Source: Straminergon stramineum (Eukaryota > Streptophyta > Bryopsida > Hypnales > Calliergonaceae). Taken from it: a stretch of 64,000 nt of DNA. Position 1 is the first letter of the stretch. Each line of letters opens with the position of its first letter. Positions 25,211-37,557 of this stretch are shown here, in pieces. Under the pieces are notes generated by a model, which saw nothing but the letters and a program-made list of their open reading frames with translations, was not told the origin of the DNA and ran no database searches. Made by a program: the position numbers and the translations under genes. The stretch lies in the NCBI GenBank assembly GCA_963920665.1, contig OY987265.1:29579001-29643000 (forward strand), in the 5' to 3' direction.

Positions 25211-28020
25211 CACTCACATATTACAAATATATGTGATTGACTTACAAATAAACATGATTGATTTACAACCAAATTGCTTGGGATTAATTGGTGCTAACAA
25301 TGCTAAGTCAAAAAGCGGAATTAAAGAATTATAATCACAATTGATTCAATTCGAAATGAATGTCAAATTAAATCTATAAATGTATGCTTGAATTGCACAA
25401 CTTGCAATTTTATTCTATCACTCCTAACTTGCAAAAAAGAAGACTTCATCCTTTAGCCTTCGAAGTATGGCAAGACATACACCATTGAATTGACAATTCA
25501 ATAATTAGCATCTCTCATTTGGATGTCATTTCATAGTCTAAACCTTATCCATGTGCTCAAATCTCACAATATAGAAGTAAAATTCATAACCATTTAGTAG
25601 CTTCTCAAACATGTAGGACAAGGGTAGTTACAAGAAACACCTAGTTTTTTGGTTTACAATGGCCTATTTTAGTGAGTACTTTGACTTTGGGAATAATTTT
25701 TTCAAATGAAATAAAATGTGTATGATTTGTAAAGCATTAAAAATATTATGTCTTTGAAAATTTAGACCTAGAAAATTTATCTCTAAAAGTTTTTGCACAA
25801 AAAAGCACAATGGAAAATACCAAGAGAATGGACACTTTGATTTTTGATTTTTAGAAAATAATTAAAAATTTAAAAACAAACAAACTGAAGGAGCCATTTT
25901 TCCTAACTTGAAGATTCTCCTTTTCAACCAGTTTCATCTTTGGGAAATAAATTGTGTTCTTTGCACTTGTGCAAATGTAGTGCAATTTGAGCACATGTGG
26001 AAGGTGGACAATTTACCATTTAAAAAAAAATCTCTTTGAAGGCTTGTATAACTTTACTAGAAGTCCTTCTATGTCAATTTTGAGCTTCAAATTTGCATTT
26101 CTAGGTCAAAAGTAGTACAACCCTTGCCTCCAAATGGCCAAGGTAGATATCCAATCAAGGGGGATTTAAAAATAGAAAAATAAAAAATTGTCATGTGAAA
26201 AATAATCAATATCTAAAACTACTACATTTCAAATTTACTATGTACCTTCATTTCAAATTTCATGTAAACTTGACATTTGACACAAAAGTCATGAGCAGGA
26301 AAACACCAGTCCAAGACCAAGAGGACAAAACATAGGATAATTGTTTCTTGCAATCACCTATGAGTAATAATGATTCAAATTGGAAGTGATATATGTTATT
26401 GGATGCAACTCAATATGAAAATAACTTTCCTTACTATTATGTACCTCAATTCATACACCTTCTATGTTTATTACTCACAAAAAAACATGCTACGATTACA
26501 AAGTGGCTCCTCAAATCTATAACTAAATGTTCAACTTATAGTAGGAATATGGCTAAAATTGTTTGTAATACTTCAAATTATTTGCTAACCACTTCCATTC
26601 CTAACTCTATTGTTTAAACAATATTCATATTGAAAATTGGTTCATACAAGTTTGTATTGATTGTATGTAGGAATAGTGACCTTGCAACACTTGGATGTGA
26701 CCTTGGCATGCTATCAAGTAAGACATTCATTCACTTTGACTTACACTTCATTCCTTGGAGAAGGACATTTATTGTAGGACATTTACAAGTGCTTCAAACC
26801 TTATAGTTGCACTTCTTGGCTTCAAAAGTGCTAGCATGTGTAGATGATTGTACCATTTATGCCTATTCTATGAGAACTATATTTCATAAAAATAGCACAA
26901 CCATGTCCCTCCAAATCTCCAAATATTATACAACACTTTCATTGATAATTAATGAATTCCAAAAGAGAATTTAAATCAAGAAAAGCTTTTTAATACATCT
27001 TTGTATCCTAAAATGTGCACTCTAGGCAAAGATGATTAATGTATACTAGGCATTATGGAATATCTTCAACTTCATACATGGTGCAATATGGCTATAAAGT
27101 AATTGAGCCCCCAATGATTGAGTTTGAGTCTTTTTGAAAATCATTCAAAGATACACATATTATTATGACTAACATCACATTAGGTTTCTTCAAATCTAGA
27201 CTTTGAAAATTCATATAAAATACAACTTTTTTAGTAGATATATAGAAAGAGAGATAGATATAGATATGTTCATACAAACATATCAATAATATCAAATACA
27301 AAGAGTGTTACATTCACATCCATATTTTTTTTATTCATCTATTCTTCCAAAACTCTAATGACATCTTTGTAGCTTGATACTCACTACCTTGTAGCAATTG
27401 CTTGCTGAAGCAACAAGTTGTTGTTGCAAATGTTGCAACAATAAAACTACTAATATACATACAAATATACATACATACACATCTACTATAATATATGCAT
27501 AATGTCAAATAGTTACAATTTCATTTGTCATGCATATGGTTACTTTTTCATCCATTCTTTTCATCCTTGTTTTAGAATCTACAAAAGGAACACATTGTTA
27601 CAATGTTTGATGTTGCAAATTTTGCAATGAGGTGTAGAAGTATATATACATATATGTATAGTACAATCTCCCTTCTAATAGAGATAAGAAATTTAGTCAA
27701 TCTTGAGACAAAGAATGAATAAACTCTTATTTACATTGCCCTGCTGTTTGTAGGAGTTTCATCTCTTACTCTACTTGGTTTTTAAAGTGGGCCTTTCCCA
27801 AAATGTCACCTTTCTACTATGAGTGTGCCTAGTTATTATTATTAGACTTGTCAAATTTCCATATTTTCTTGTTGGTAAGTGAAAGGAGGTTCTAAATCAC
27901 CAATGAACACAACATTTGGATACCGCATTGCAAAAGTTATGAAGGATCAAAGTTTTTTTTAGTAGATATTCTATAATCCTTTCTACTATATGAGTACTTG
28001 TTGATTTTGGAGATGTACCC
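25211..28020. other. Gene-free AT-rich DNA
   Basis: No supported gene or element. The 74-codon frame at 26,393-26,617 has no recognisable feature. Short AT-microsatellite-like runs (ATACATACA, TATATAC) occur around 27,450-27,660. Confidence 0.5.
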
Positions 28021-28500
28021 AGAGTGATGATAGCGGTTTTGGGTCAGTGGAGCATCATCCGGCCGGCCCAAGGCCTCAAGTGCCTTTCACATCCAAGTCT
28101 CCTCTTGAAGGCTCAAGGCTTGAAACCTGTCCAAGACTCCTCCAAGGCCAAGTCTCGGTCCCATTAGATCCCTTCCAAGTTTCAACCCTTAGATGCATCA
28201 AGTTCGATCCTGCGGCTGTCCTGCTCTTTAACTTGCAGTTGGCCACACGAGGAATGAAGTTACAAGGAAACAGCTGCTATGATAACTTGGCGACACGTAT
28301 GCATTCTCAGATCGACTCTTGTCAGGGCAGTAATGATCGAAACTTCGGAAGACCTGCTCTCTGAAGAGACTCACTCTCTAATTGCACCGGTATATCCTCA
28401 TAATGTCATGTTGCGACAGTGCTGTTTTTTTCATTTTGGCTCGGAGCCAATTGTTTCTTCAATACTCATGTGGTAGTTGGGTGATACCAGGTGATATGTA
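28021..28500. other. GC-richer island, possible gene fragment
   Basis: Composition rises sharply (for example CCGGCCGGCCCAAGGCC near 28,061). Two overlapping plus frames of 105 and 65 codons are open. Neither shows a domain, signal peptide or repeat. The island could be a captured exon or a fragment of a decayed gene; function unknown. Confidence 0.3.
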
Positions 28501-28653
28501 TATGAAAATTACGTGATACGCTGGTAAAATTTGGCTTCTCTTCTTAAAAACCAACAATAATCTGGCTATTTTGAACACACACCAAATGAAAATATCCTTT
28601 ACAAAAAATAGCCAACATCTTTTGGTGAAAATTTGTGCAGCAAAAGAACACTC

Positions 28654-28856
28654 ACTACAAGAGAAAGGGGTGTTTTAAGTATAGTCCTAAACATATAGTC
28701 TTGTAAGTAACAACCTTAAAGGGTTGTTTTCAGTAAAAATTTATTAAACACACTTGTATTTCTAGTAAATTTTTACTAAAAACACACCTTTAAGGTCGAT
28801 ACTTGTAGGACTATATGTCTAGGACTATACTTAAAACACCCCTTTCTCTTGTGGTG
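28654..28856. mobile_element. CACTA-type foldback MITE
   Basis: A second near-full-length hairpin of the 13,524 family: starts CACTACAAGAGAAAGG and ends CCTTTCTCTTGTGGTG, 203 bp. The immediate flanks are ACT and AGT, complementary rather than identical, and the inverted symmetry extends about 9 bp beyond the ends. A normal direct 3-bp duplication is therefore not seen. Confidence 0.8.
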
Positions 28857-28884
28857 AGTGTGTTGGGTGCAGATTTGATTGAAA

Positions 28885-29100
28885 ACTCCTCCTTTTTGAG
28901 TTGTGAGATATATGAGATATACCATATGAGTTATGACATTGACTTGCCCTATTAATGCATGTGATGCTAATTTACCAAAGTCACCCTATTTCAAATTAGT
29001 GCAATGAAATATTCATGTGTTGTATCAATCATCACAAAAATAAAAATTTGAAGTGATTTTAATTTTGCACCTTTACTAAAGGGACAAATTAGTGTATTAA
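28885..29100 (+). repeat. Local direct duplication, copy 1
   Basis: Similar to 29,447-29,660 over about 210 bp. Shared landmarks are GAGTTGTGA, CCTATTAATGCATGTGATGC, CTATTTCAAATTAGT and CACAAAAATAAAA. Copies lie about 560 bp apart with a foldback element between them. Confidence 0.7.
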
Positions 29101-29119
29101 TATTGATAGGGACTTAATG

Positions 29120-29268
29120 CAGTAGTACAAATTGATGTTGAAAAACATGGTTTGAAATGGTTTTGTAGTAAATTTGTGCTAAAACTAGTACAATTGTGTT
29201 AAAAATAACATAGATTAACACAAAACCATTTCAAACCATAGTTTTTTCAATGTACATTAGTACTAGTG
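29120..29268. mobile_element. Foldback MITE between duplicated blocks
   Basis: Long inverted arms around TTGAAAAACATGGTTTGAAAT and its reverse complement enclose about 40 bp. Outer ends approximate CA(G/C)TAGTAC. A target duplication is not clear (ATG / ATA). Confidence 0.55.
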
Positions 29269-29446
29269 ATATGCATTTTCTACTTGCTTTCTAAATATCA
29301 TGTCAAAAATTGCATAAGACTAGCAATGAGGTGTGGTTTCAATGTATTTTCTCATATTGTTTATGTTGTGCTAGTTTAGAATGCCTATATATACATATTT
29401 CAATGCATGTTCAATGCACTTGTGAGGATTATATTATGGTTTGCAT

Positions 29447-29660
29447 GTCCTAAATTGAGTTGTGAAATATAAGTAATATACTATGTGAGTTACTAAACTA
29501 ATTTGTCCTATTAATGCATGTGATGCAAATTTATTAATGTCACACTATTTCAAATTAGTATACACTAAAATATTCATGAGTTTTATTAATTTCCACAAAA
29601 ATAAAATCTTATAGAGACTAATTTTACACCCTCACTAATAGAATGAATGAGTGTAGTTGT
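29447..29660 (+). repeat. Local direct duplication, copy 2
   Basis: Second copy of the block at 28,885-29,100, in the same orientation and diverged by small indels and substitutions. Confidence 0.7.
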
Positions 29661-31300
29661 GTTATTTATGATTTAATACACTTCCAAAGTTTTTTCACTT
29701 GCTTAAAAAATTTCATAACTGAAAATGCAGTCAAACATTGAGATGTGGTTGGGATCAATGTTTCTTATTTGGAATAATGGATCCCTTGTATCCTCTTAGC
29801 ATTAGGGAATATTTAGGAGTAATAGGCATAAGTTGAAATAGTTCAATAAAAAGGACATTGTGTCCAAATAAAAAAGGTAGTTGGGATAGTAAGTGGTCTA
29901 AAAGAGTTCATTTACTAAAATATTTACCATGTGTATATATATAGGCAATGATAGGGACAACAAACAAATAGCATATGGCAATGTCATAGAAAAAAACTTC
30001 TAGGTATAATCCATCAAAATTTTGAAGAAATTTATCACTAAAATAAGATTATAGGCAATTATTAGAGTTGATACATGAAAATTGGTTGATATGGAAATCA
30101 AAGGATATCTATCAATAAAAATAAAAAGACTCATTTAAGAAATTATATGTACTCAATGCAATATAACAAACCATTCAACACTCAACAAAATGGATGAAAA
30201 ATATTTTAAATAGATTCTCTTATAATGTTGCTCAAGTCCATTTTTTTCATTTTACCAAGCCCCTCAAACCACCCTCTACAACTAAGGTAAGGAGAATTCT
30301 TCTATTAGATTACATATATGATGAAATTTGTCCTACATTATAAATAAAGTGTCCACTTGACTATTTACTATCCACTTAAAATTGGTTGCCATTAGAAACT
30401 TGGACCTCAAGTTCTAGGCCTTCTAGGCATGTTCCAATAATAAAACATTAAATGTGTGTTTGTCTAGCTAGGCCTTCTAGGTCTATTCCATTAGAAAAAA
30501 ATTAGTGCATGTTTGTCTAGTTGGCCCTCCGGGCTCTGGTTAGTGTAAAATGGAAATACAAAGTTGGCGAGGCTAGAGGGTCTCTTAGAAGGGTCTATTT
30601 TTGTGAACAAAACAAATTTCAAATGTTCACCTCCTCTGGTTTTGCGCAAACTTTCTAAAATTATTGTGAGCAAATGAATTACCGGGCCTTGTAACTTCAA
30701 CATCTAGGCAATAAAATAAAGTCAATCTCAAATTTGGGAAGCACATCCATCTTGACCTTTGGATTTGTTCTTGAATGCTACTATACTTCTAATGCACCAT
30801 ACCACTCCCCTCCAGCACTTGGACGTCTTTGGGCTAAGAGCAACTCTACTGCATCAATGTAGAGAGGGACGTGAAATGATTTTCACAAAGTGATGTTGCG
30901 GGACAGTTGTTGTTCCGTCTCTACTTCTTTCAGAAGAGCCACAATGCAATTCACACTTCACCCCTCAAAAAGCCCTTATTCATTTCATGAAAAAGAATGA
31001 TTCCTCCATAGTCAATGAGTTGAGTCGTTGAGTGAGCTCTTCCATGGGTGCAAAAGCCCCCCCAAATGGTGTGGGTGAAGCATTGTAGCATTGCCTACAA
31101 AAATTGGAAAGCCTTTAGTGGTGACGCAGTGGAACTCAAAATCATCACCTTCCCGCAACAATTCCAGTTACGCTTCTGTTTAGATGTCTAGTGGAGCTTC
31201 TCTAATGGCAACTGGTTCTTATAGAGTGTCACTGGATCCCTTGAAATTGAAGTTTATCAAAAACTCTACTTGAAGTGCAAATTAGAGGTTACCGTTGAAG
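29661..31300. other. Gene-free DNA upstream of the EF-hand gene
   Basis: No supported gene. A solo AAGAGCAACTCTACTGC sequence at about 30,836 resembles a MITE end without a visible partner. GC content rises from about 31,310 towards the EF-hand gene. Confidence 0.45.
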
Positions 31301-31630
31301 ATACTCTTATCCCTAAATCAAGGAACGCTTTTCAAGCAGGGGCAGTTTCGGCACACCAGAGGAGGCTCCTCCCCACATGCTTCCAAATGTTGTCAATTTG
31401 TCATGACCCCACCCTAACTTAATACCGGTAGCGAATAAATCGTCCCTCTTAGAAATCCCCAGCGGACCACTCCAGCGTCTGCCACGCGGTACCTTTCGCC
31501 ACTTGGCCAATTCCCCGGATCGCATGCTCCTCGCACCCCGTCCTCGTAAGTTAAACCGAAAGCATCGCCTGAGTGCAATCCTTTGGAAGGCATTTTAAAA
31601 GCCTTTCAGAGCCCACTACCCAGTCCCCAT

Positions 31631-31637
31631 TATAAAG
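31631..31637 (+). promoter_or_regulatory. Candidate TATA box of the SCS-like gene
   Basis: TATAAAG lies at the start of a GC-richer stretch, about 470 bp before the leader-intron donor at 32,102. This places the transcription start near 31,660. It sits inside a chance 109-codon frame (31,583-31,912) that I treat as 5' leader sequence, not a gene. Confidence 0.5.
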
Positions 31638-32101
31638 TTTGCGATGTGCTTCATCACTCTAATTGTACCAGGAGCTCAACCGTTCGGCATTCATTCTTTC
31701 ATAATTTTTCGCATTCAATTCGTAGCAGACGGAAGCTCGCGTACTTGGAATCACTTGGTTTGCTTCCTCAATCTGTTTTTCTTATATCCAATTCAGCTCG
31801 AGATTCGGGAAAATTGATGTTCGCGCTAGATTGTTTGCTGGCGCATGTCGTTGTTAGTTTATTCTTGCCGCCACCCAATTTCGGAATGGTCGAAATTGGA
31901 TTGGCGTCGTGAATTTTGGTCGAGTTCACTATGAATTTTCGTAGCTCAATTTCTGTGCGTTTCGAAAATTCAGGCTGTTTGTGTGACTTTGCGGCGGTGT
32001 ATTTTCAGGGTAGACGATAAACAGAGCGAAGAAGTCGAGGACTAAACTCGAGGCACACAAGGGCGAAGCGCTTCAACTTGCAGTTGCTTAATTTCTGAGA
32101 G

Positions 32102-32417
32102 GTAAGCTTTTACTTCTAGTCCACCTCTGAAGTCTTGCACGAACTAGGGTGAGAAAATTCATCTGATTCCTTGTATGGGCAGTCTGTGACGAAAAGAATT
32201 GAAATATTCACACACAGTAGTGCGTTTGAAAGTTGAAAATTTCCGGGGATTCAGGCGAGGGGCTTTGAGAATGAATTGAAATCGGAGTAGTAGTACAGAT
32301 ACACCGTAATTGAATGTTGAGCTACATGTGAAACGTTACACTTTGAAGTGAAGGGACTGGTGTCAAAGCTGGCATGAGAGTTACCAGTTGACATACGTTG
32401 TTGGGATTTGTGTGCAG
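32102..32417 (+). other. Leader intron in the 5' UTR of the SCS-like gene
   Basis: GAGAG|GTAAGC at 32,101/32,102 is a strong donor, and TGTGTGCAG ending at 32,417 a good acceptor only 10 bases before the start codon. The preceding leader exon is rich in short frames, and splicing here would join it directly to the ATG exon. This is inferred from splice consensus alone. Confidence 0.6.
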
Positions 32418-32427
32418 GCAGATCGAG

Positions 32428-35400
32428 ATGGCGCACACGATGATGGACGGGAAGTCGTTGAAACAATTTGTGGAGAATGATGCGGAGTGGTCGAAGTTCG
32501 TGGACGAGAGGTTTGCCAAACTGGACAAGAGCCACAAGGGCAAGTTGACGCACTCGGATATGGAGCCGGCCATTTCCGGCGTCGGCAAGGCCTTGGGGAT
32601 GTCGCCCATGGGCACCGATCCGGAGACGGACCATATCTACACTGAGGTGAATTCAGCCCGCACCCCCCATTTTTTTCCGTCGCTTCAAAGGTTTGGTCGA
32701 GAAGTATTTATTCCGGTGAATTTTGCGTCCTCTTTCTTGGTCTTGTGATAGCGACATCACAAGTTCGGAGTGGAAATTTATGACAAATTTTTGTTGAAAT
32801 ACTGTGAATAATCCCATTTTCTTCAATTTTTTAGGCTCGTAGCTTAATAAAAAAATTGTCGAATTCTGGCTGTACTTACCTCCAAAAGAATGGCTGCTGA
32901 GGTCCCGTACGCACTCTTTTCTCCTAGTCTTCTTAAGCTGAAGGCTCGGAATAATCGCTCATGTTTGTAGATTGCTTAGGTTACGTCATAAAATGAAATA
33001 AGGTTTGTCATATGAGTCGGAAAAATACGAAAACAGCCTTTCTCTCAAAATTGGGCCTCGTGCCCTAATGTCAGTGCGAGTAAACCTCATCGCGCTCTAT
33101 ATATCGCATATTTTGAGAGTATATCTCCAAGTGTGCCCATCTGATCACAAAACTTTCACATGCCACGTCACGAACACACACGGAGGACTCTTCCTTCTGG
33201 TCCGAAGCATATGACGTAAAAAAGTTCCGCGTGGGGACTCTCGCCTGTCTGTCCAATTCGATAGTTCTAGCAACACACCGTAGAGTTTACTGATTCTACT
33301 GCCATAAATTTAGAATTACATGTTTGCAACATAATCCATTGTTTCCATTACTGATTCTACTGACATTAACTTCGAGTCACATGCTTGCACTATAATCAAT
33401 TGTTTCCAATCCTCGAGGAAGGTCTTGATCTCAACTTCAAGACGTGTCTGCTGTGCAGATGTTCAACGAGTTCGGTCCCGGAGGTGAAGGCGTAACGAAG
33501 GAGAAGTTCTCTTTGGTGATGCGTGACATTCTACTGGGCTTGGGGGATGGACTGGAGAGGGAGCCCGTAGCCATCTCGCCCTTGGATGGAAGTACCCTGG
33601 AAAAGTGGGTCCGTGGCCCTGAGTTTGAGGTGGCCGCGGTGGCCGCGTTCAGTGTTCTGGACACCGACTCTTCTGGGCAAGTGAAGGCGGAAGCCATCCG
33701 GAAGGCCTTGGGAAGACTTACTGTGGACCAGGGCATGCCTCCTCAGACGGATGTTTCGGTAACATTACTTGCCCTACTCATCCTTCAATCTTTGGACTTA
33801 CTAAAGTTTTCAGAGTTTTTTTTCAGAGAAACGAGAGGTATCGATTTGAAATCATGGAATATTGCCCCTATTCTAAATTGCATTTCAATTCTTGATTCAA
33901 GTTTTTATGCAATGTAGAATGAGGACGGATAGATGTTTCGGTAACATACATGCTCTACTCGTCATTCAGTCTCTGCACTTACCAGCGTTTTCAGAGTTTT
34001 GTTCAGAAAGGAAAAGTATCCAGTAGAAGTCTTGAAATGTAATAAAAGTTGAAATAGAATTCAAATACGATTTAGATTAGAGTCTTGTTGCCCCTAATCT
34101 AAATCGTATTTGAATTCTATTTCAACTTTTATGCAATGTCGCATTCGGTAACATACGTGCCCTACTCACTACTCAGCACTCAGTCTCTGCGCTTACCAGC
34201 GTTTTCATAGTCTTTTTTTTTAAGAAACGAGAGTTGTCTAATTCAAGTCATGAAATATTCCCCTATTCTACATTGCATTTGAAGTTTTAGTTCAACTTTT
34301 ATGCAATGTAGGATCAGGATGGAAAGAGGGGGAAAATGGAGGGCAGCTCTTCATGACCTATCGATACTTCTAGAATGTTTCAACCCCTATTAGATTGTTT
34401 CAAGGACTTTTTGACGGATTAGATTGAGTTCATGTTTCCGAAGCTTTTAGAAAGCAATGTGAAAACAATCTTTTCCATGGGGAGATTTCTCGATGGGATT
34501 CTCTTTCTGACGTCGCAAAGTTCTTGAAACTTTCCCTCTAGTGATAAATCCTTATATTACACCGTGCAAAGAAGTCCCAAGTTCTTTTGTAGTTTCATGG
34601 GAAATGTATAGAGCCACATTGCTTAAGTTCAGGCAACACGATTCACACTATAAGCAAGCTTCCATCTCGAAGAGTGCAGAACCATTTTTAATTTAGTTGT
34701 CATCATTTTGTTCAATAACAAAATGAGTAAGAAAAGTTAGTGTAGACATGACTTCTATGTATCACGTTTGAGATGACAAGGTTTCAATCGACTGGTGGAT
34801 TGGACACTGGTTGCCTCAGGCGTGTCATGGATTCTGTAAAGCTAGTTGTTCATCATACCTCTAGGTGCACATGATGTCGGTTCTGTGTTGAACTTCGTTG
34901 CTTCAAAGTTTACAATCCAAAGTGGACCTAAAACCTCACATTCATTGCTAACTCGACCCTTATGGGCATGCAGGTTTCCAAGAACATTGACCGAGCCTTT
35001 CAGGAATCTGGAATGAACGGGCAGGAAGAGCTGAACCAAGTGCAGTTCGTGGATGCATACAGGAAAGTGACCCTTGCAGTGGCCACTAATATGAGAAGCA
35101 CGCCTATGATGGTAGCGCACTCGGACAAAGTGTTTAATGGTACAGGCATCACCACCCTCTTAAAGGACAAGCATGCGTTGGACCAGGTATGTTAACAACT
35201 CCTTGTGATGCCCCCTCTATGCATGCTTGGATTTTCTTAAAGAATGCAACTTCAATAACTCCTGTGTCAGTTCAATTATTTCAATGAAGTTTGTTGAACA
35301 AAAAACTCTAGATAATTCTGTACTTTGTTTGATTGACTTGTTGAATTGACAATCGTGAAATTCACTATTTATTATACGATCTAAAGCTTGCTTTCCTTAG

Positions 35401-36208
35401 GGGGAAAGGTAGTTTGCCCTTATAAGGTAGATTTTGAATGTGTTCCAACAATTTCTCGTTTTTTCCTACAGGCTTTGGATCTTGCGTGGGAGATCATGCC
35501 CAAAGCAAGCAATAACCAAGCACCAAAAAGCTACCTTCGTGTTGGATTAGACACTCTGGCGCCTTATGCAGGCTTGCCCCCAGTTGGAGCAGTGCCTGAG
35601 GTAAAAAACAGAGCTTACATTGACCATATATTTGCTTGCTTCAGCATCCATACTAATCAACACAAATATGTTTGTTATTAAGTCTCAATTATTTTTAATC
35701 CAGAACCACTCCTGTCACTTTTATCCTCACATGACACATTGTGGTTGGAAAAGGAAGAAAGTCCAAAGTCATAACCTCAATGGGATCCACTTCTATAAAA
35801 GTGGCAACTAAGCATTAGATTGTTATCACTCCGAATTTTGACCTAAGCGTGATTGTCCAGGTGACATGAAAGTACAGCATTTTGATGGAATTGACATCCC
35901 CCTCGTCGTGTTTGTGGCTCGAGGCTTCGACCAGTTATCTACTACTGATCTAGATCTCTGTCCAATGTTTGTGAGATTTTCTAATTCCTTCCACGCTCAT
36001 GCAGATGGACAGCGTTGTCAACGAATGCTTCAAAATGATAGATGGAGATGCAGCAGGTCGGGTGGATAGGGAGGCCTTCAACAAAAGCATGCTGGAGGTT
36101 CTGGGAGGGGTCATGCTTCAGTTGGAGGGGAAACCCATTGGAGTGAAGAGCAGTGCTGTTGTGCCTCCTGCAAGGGCAGGCAGCGCCACTAGTGGCATGC
36201 CCTTTTGA
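32428..36208 (+). CDS. EF-hand calcium sensor, SnRK2-interacting calcium sensor (SCS)-like; five exons
   Basis: Exons 32,428-32,646, 33,459-33,758, 34,974-35,186, 35,472-35,600 and 36,005-36,208 join in phase 0 at GT-AG introns to give 354 residues. The sequence resembles the plant EF-hand family containing Arabidopsis SCS (At4g38810), a calcium-dependent inhibitor of SnRK2 kinases; this is recognised from memory of the family (DGK(S/T)LK.FVENDAEWSKFV at the N-terminus, DILLG near 96-100, TVDQGMPP at 161-168, VAHS in exon 3, LMLQLEG near the C-terminus). EF-hand-like loops lie at 33-44, 141-152 and 300-311. All are imperfect: position 12 is Asp or Ala rather than Glu, so calcium binding may be weak or restricted. 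No signal peptide or membrane segment, so probably cytosolic or nuclear. The start follows the leader-intron acceptor; an in-frame upstream ATG at 32,398 lies in that intron. Part of the gene is duplicated at 61,265-63,776. Confidence 0.88.
33751..34322 (+). repeat. Triplicated exon 2/intron 2 junction in the SCS-like gene
   Basis: The end of exon 2 and the first about 170 bp of intron 2 recur twice in tandem, beginning near 33,932 and 34,146. Each unit holds a TTCGGTAAC donor-like sequence (GT at 33,759, 33,941 and 34,148), a CCCTACTC/CAGTCT segment, TTTTCA(G/T)AGT and a terminal TTTTTATGCAATGT. Only the first donor keeps the reading frame used here. The middle unit contains a perfect inverted repeat. 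Confidence 0.85.
34042..34132. repeat. Perfect 39-bp inverted repeat in intron 2
   Basis: Arms 34,042-34,080 and 34,094-34,132 are exact reverse complements, separated by 13 bases. On the transcript this would fold into a long uninterrupted stem inside the intron. Confidence 0.95.
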
Positions 36209-37267
36209 ACCCCTAGGATAGCCACTTGGCAATGTGTGGACATTCATTTGCCTCTTGTAGGGTCTAACTTAGCTGAAAGATATCTGAACCCACTTTCCTC
36301 TGGAGTAGGTCACCGAAATATTGAACCCTTTTTCACTTTTTTCACTTTTTTCACCTTTGTATTCAATCTTTTGCAATGTAAAAAAGTGTAGAATGATACA
36401 ACCGACTTGCCTCTTCTGTTAATACTGAGGGTATTATTTGCATCATGTTATGCTTATTAACTTGTGTACGAGTCTGATTTCGGGGAAGAGACTGATTGTT
36501 GGGTATAAGAGAAGAAATCACTTGAATTTCCTCGACAGTGTCAAAATAGTACTCAACCTATCCACAATAAGGGACTGTAGAAAATCTTATCTCCAAAGAT
36601 CAGTGCTTTAGCCAATTTGTGCGTACACCAGTGGGAACCAAATGTATGAGTAATGTAGAAACACCTCGCACCACAATGTATACTCTCCATTCGAGAGCCC
36701 TAAATATGAGTGTTGTACTTGACATATGAGATTATGCTTCGTGCATAAGGTTTGAAATGGAGAGAAAAGACATTGTAGTGCAACTACATGGAAATGTATA
36801 TTTGGGATGTACCTAGTTGCGATGAGTAACAAGGCCAATGTAGAAGTTAACCTTTGGGCATTAATGATTTAGATTTCGCTACTTGACACCTTTCACCAAT
36901 ACCTGCTAATATTGAAATAGTTGCCCCACACTATATATTGAGATCTCCACATTTTGTACATGTCAATTTAGTGAGCGTCATTAATGTAGTACACTTCGAC
37001 TTCTTTAATTTGACCCTCTATTATAAGTTAAAATGACATTTTGAAACATCCCACACAATTGCTACACTATCATTGATTGGAGCACACTTTGACAGTGCAT
37101 TTCCCTGTTACAGCTCCATTGTCAATGCCCAGCATACACCTTTCTGGAGGAATATGGTTCCAAAATTCCCATGAAAAGAAAACTTATCAATCTACGTTTG
37201 AAATATGCAACGATACAATCTCTTTGGTCTTCTGTACCCCAATCAAGTAGTCAAGTAATGAGACATA
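34845..37267 (+). repeat. Segmental duplication, source copy
   Basis: From GTTGTTCATCA in intron 2 through exons 3-5, the 3' flank and about 1 kb of downstream DNA, this block matches 61,265-63,776 in the same orientation. Exon 5 differs at only six of 204 positions by eye; introns carry more substitutions and small indels. The intact gene is here, so this is taken as the source. Confidence 0.93.
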
Positions 37268-37480
37268 TTCAAGCAACGCTGATGATGTGCGAGTTACTAT
37301 ATTATATTCTGTATGCAGCTGTTCACTTACGAAGCGGTTGGCATGACGCAGTGTCAAGGAAGAGTGGCCGATTGAGTGTTTGCAAATCAAGGGTGAAACC
37401 GAACTGAACCGCCCACCATGTGACCGCTGGCTAACTTGCTATTTGAAGTCTGCATCTTAATTGGTTATACGGTTCAGAGT
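36209..37480. other. 3' UTR of the SCS-like gene and intergenic spacer
   Basis: After the stop codon the transcript probably ends near 36,370-36,470, where TTTTCACTTTTTTCAC runs and TTTGCAATGTAAAAAAG resemble plant polyadenylation context. The rest up to the CLE-like gene shows no gene. Almost all of it is included in the duplication. Confidence 0.5.
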
Positions 37481-37488
37481 TTATATAA
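37481..37488 (+). promoter_or_regulatory. TATA box of the CLE-like gene
   Basis: TTATATAAAG lies 70-77 bases before the start codon and fits a plant TATA box. It predicts transcription start near 37,510-37,520. Confidence 0.7.
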
Positions 37489-37557
37489 AGAAGCTGCACA
37501 CCAGAATGTCCTCACGCAAACTTTCAGATCGTAACCGCAATAGCATCTCTGAAGAAA

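Noticed and set aside
31583..31912. 109-codon plus-strand ORF upstream of the EF-hand gene
   Set aside because: It spans the candidate TATA box and the predicted 5' leader, shows no domain, and is better explained as GC-rich leader sequence.
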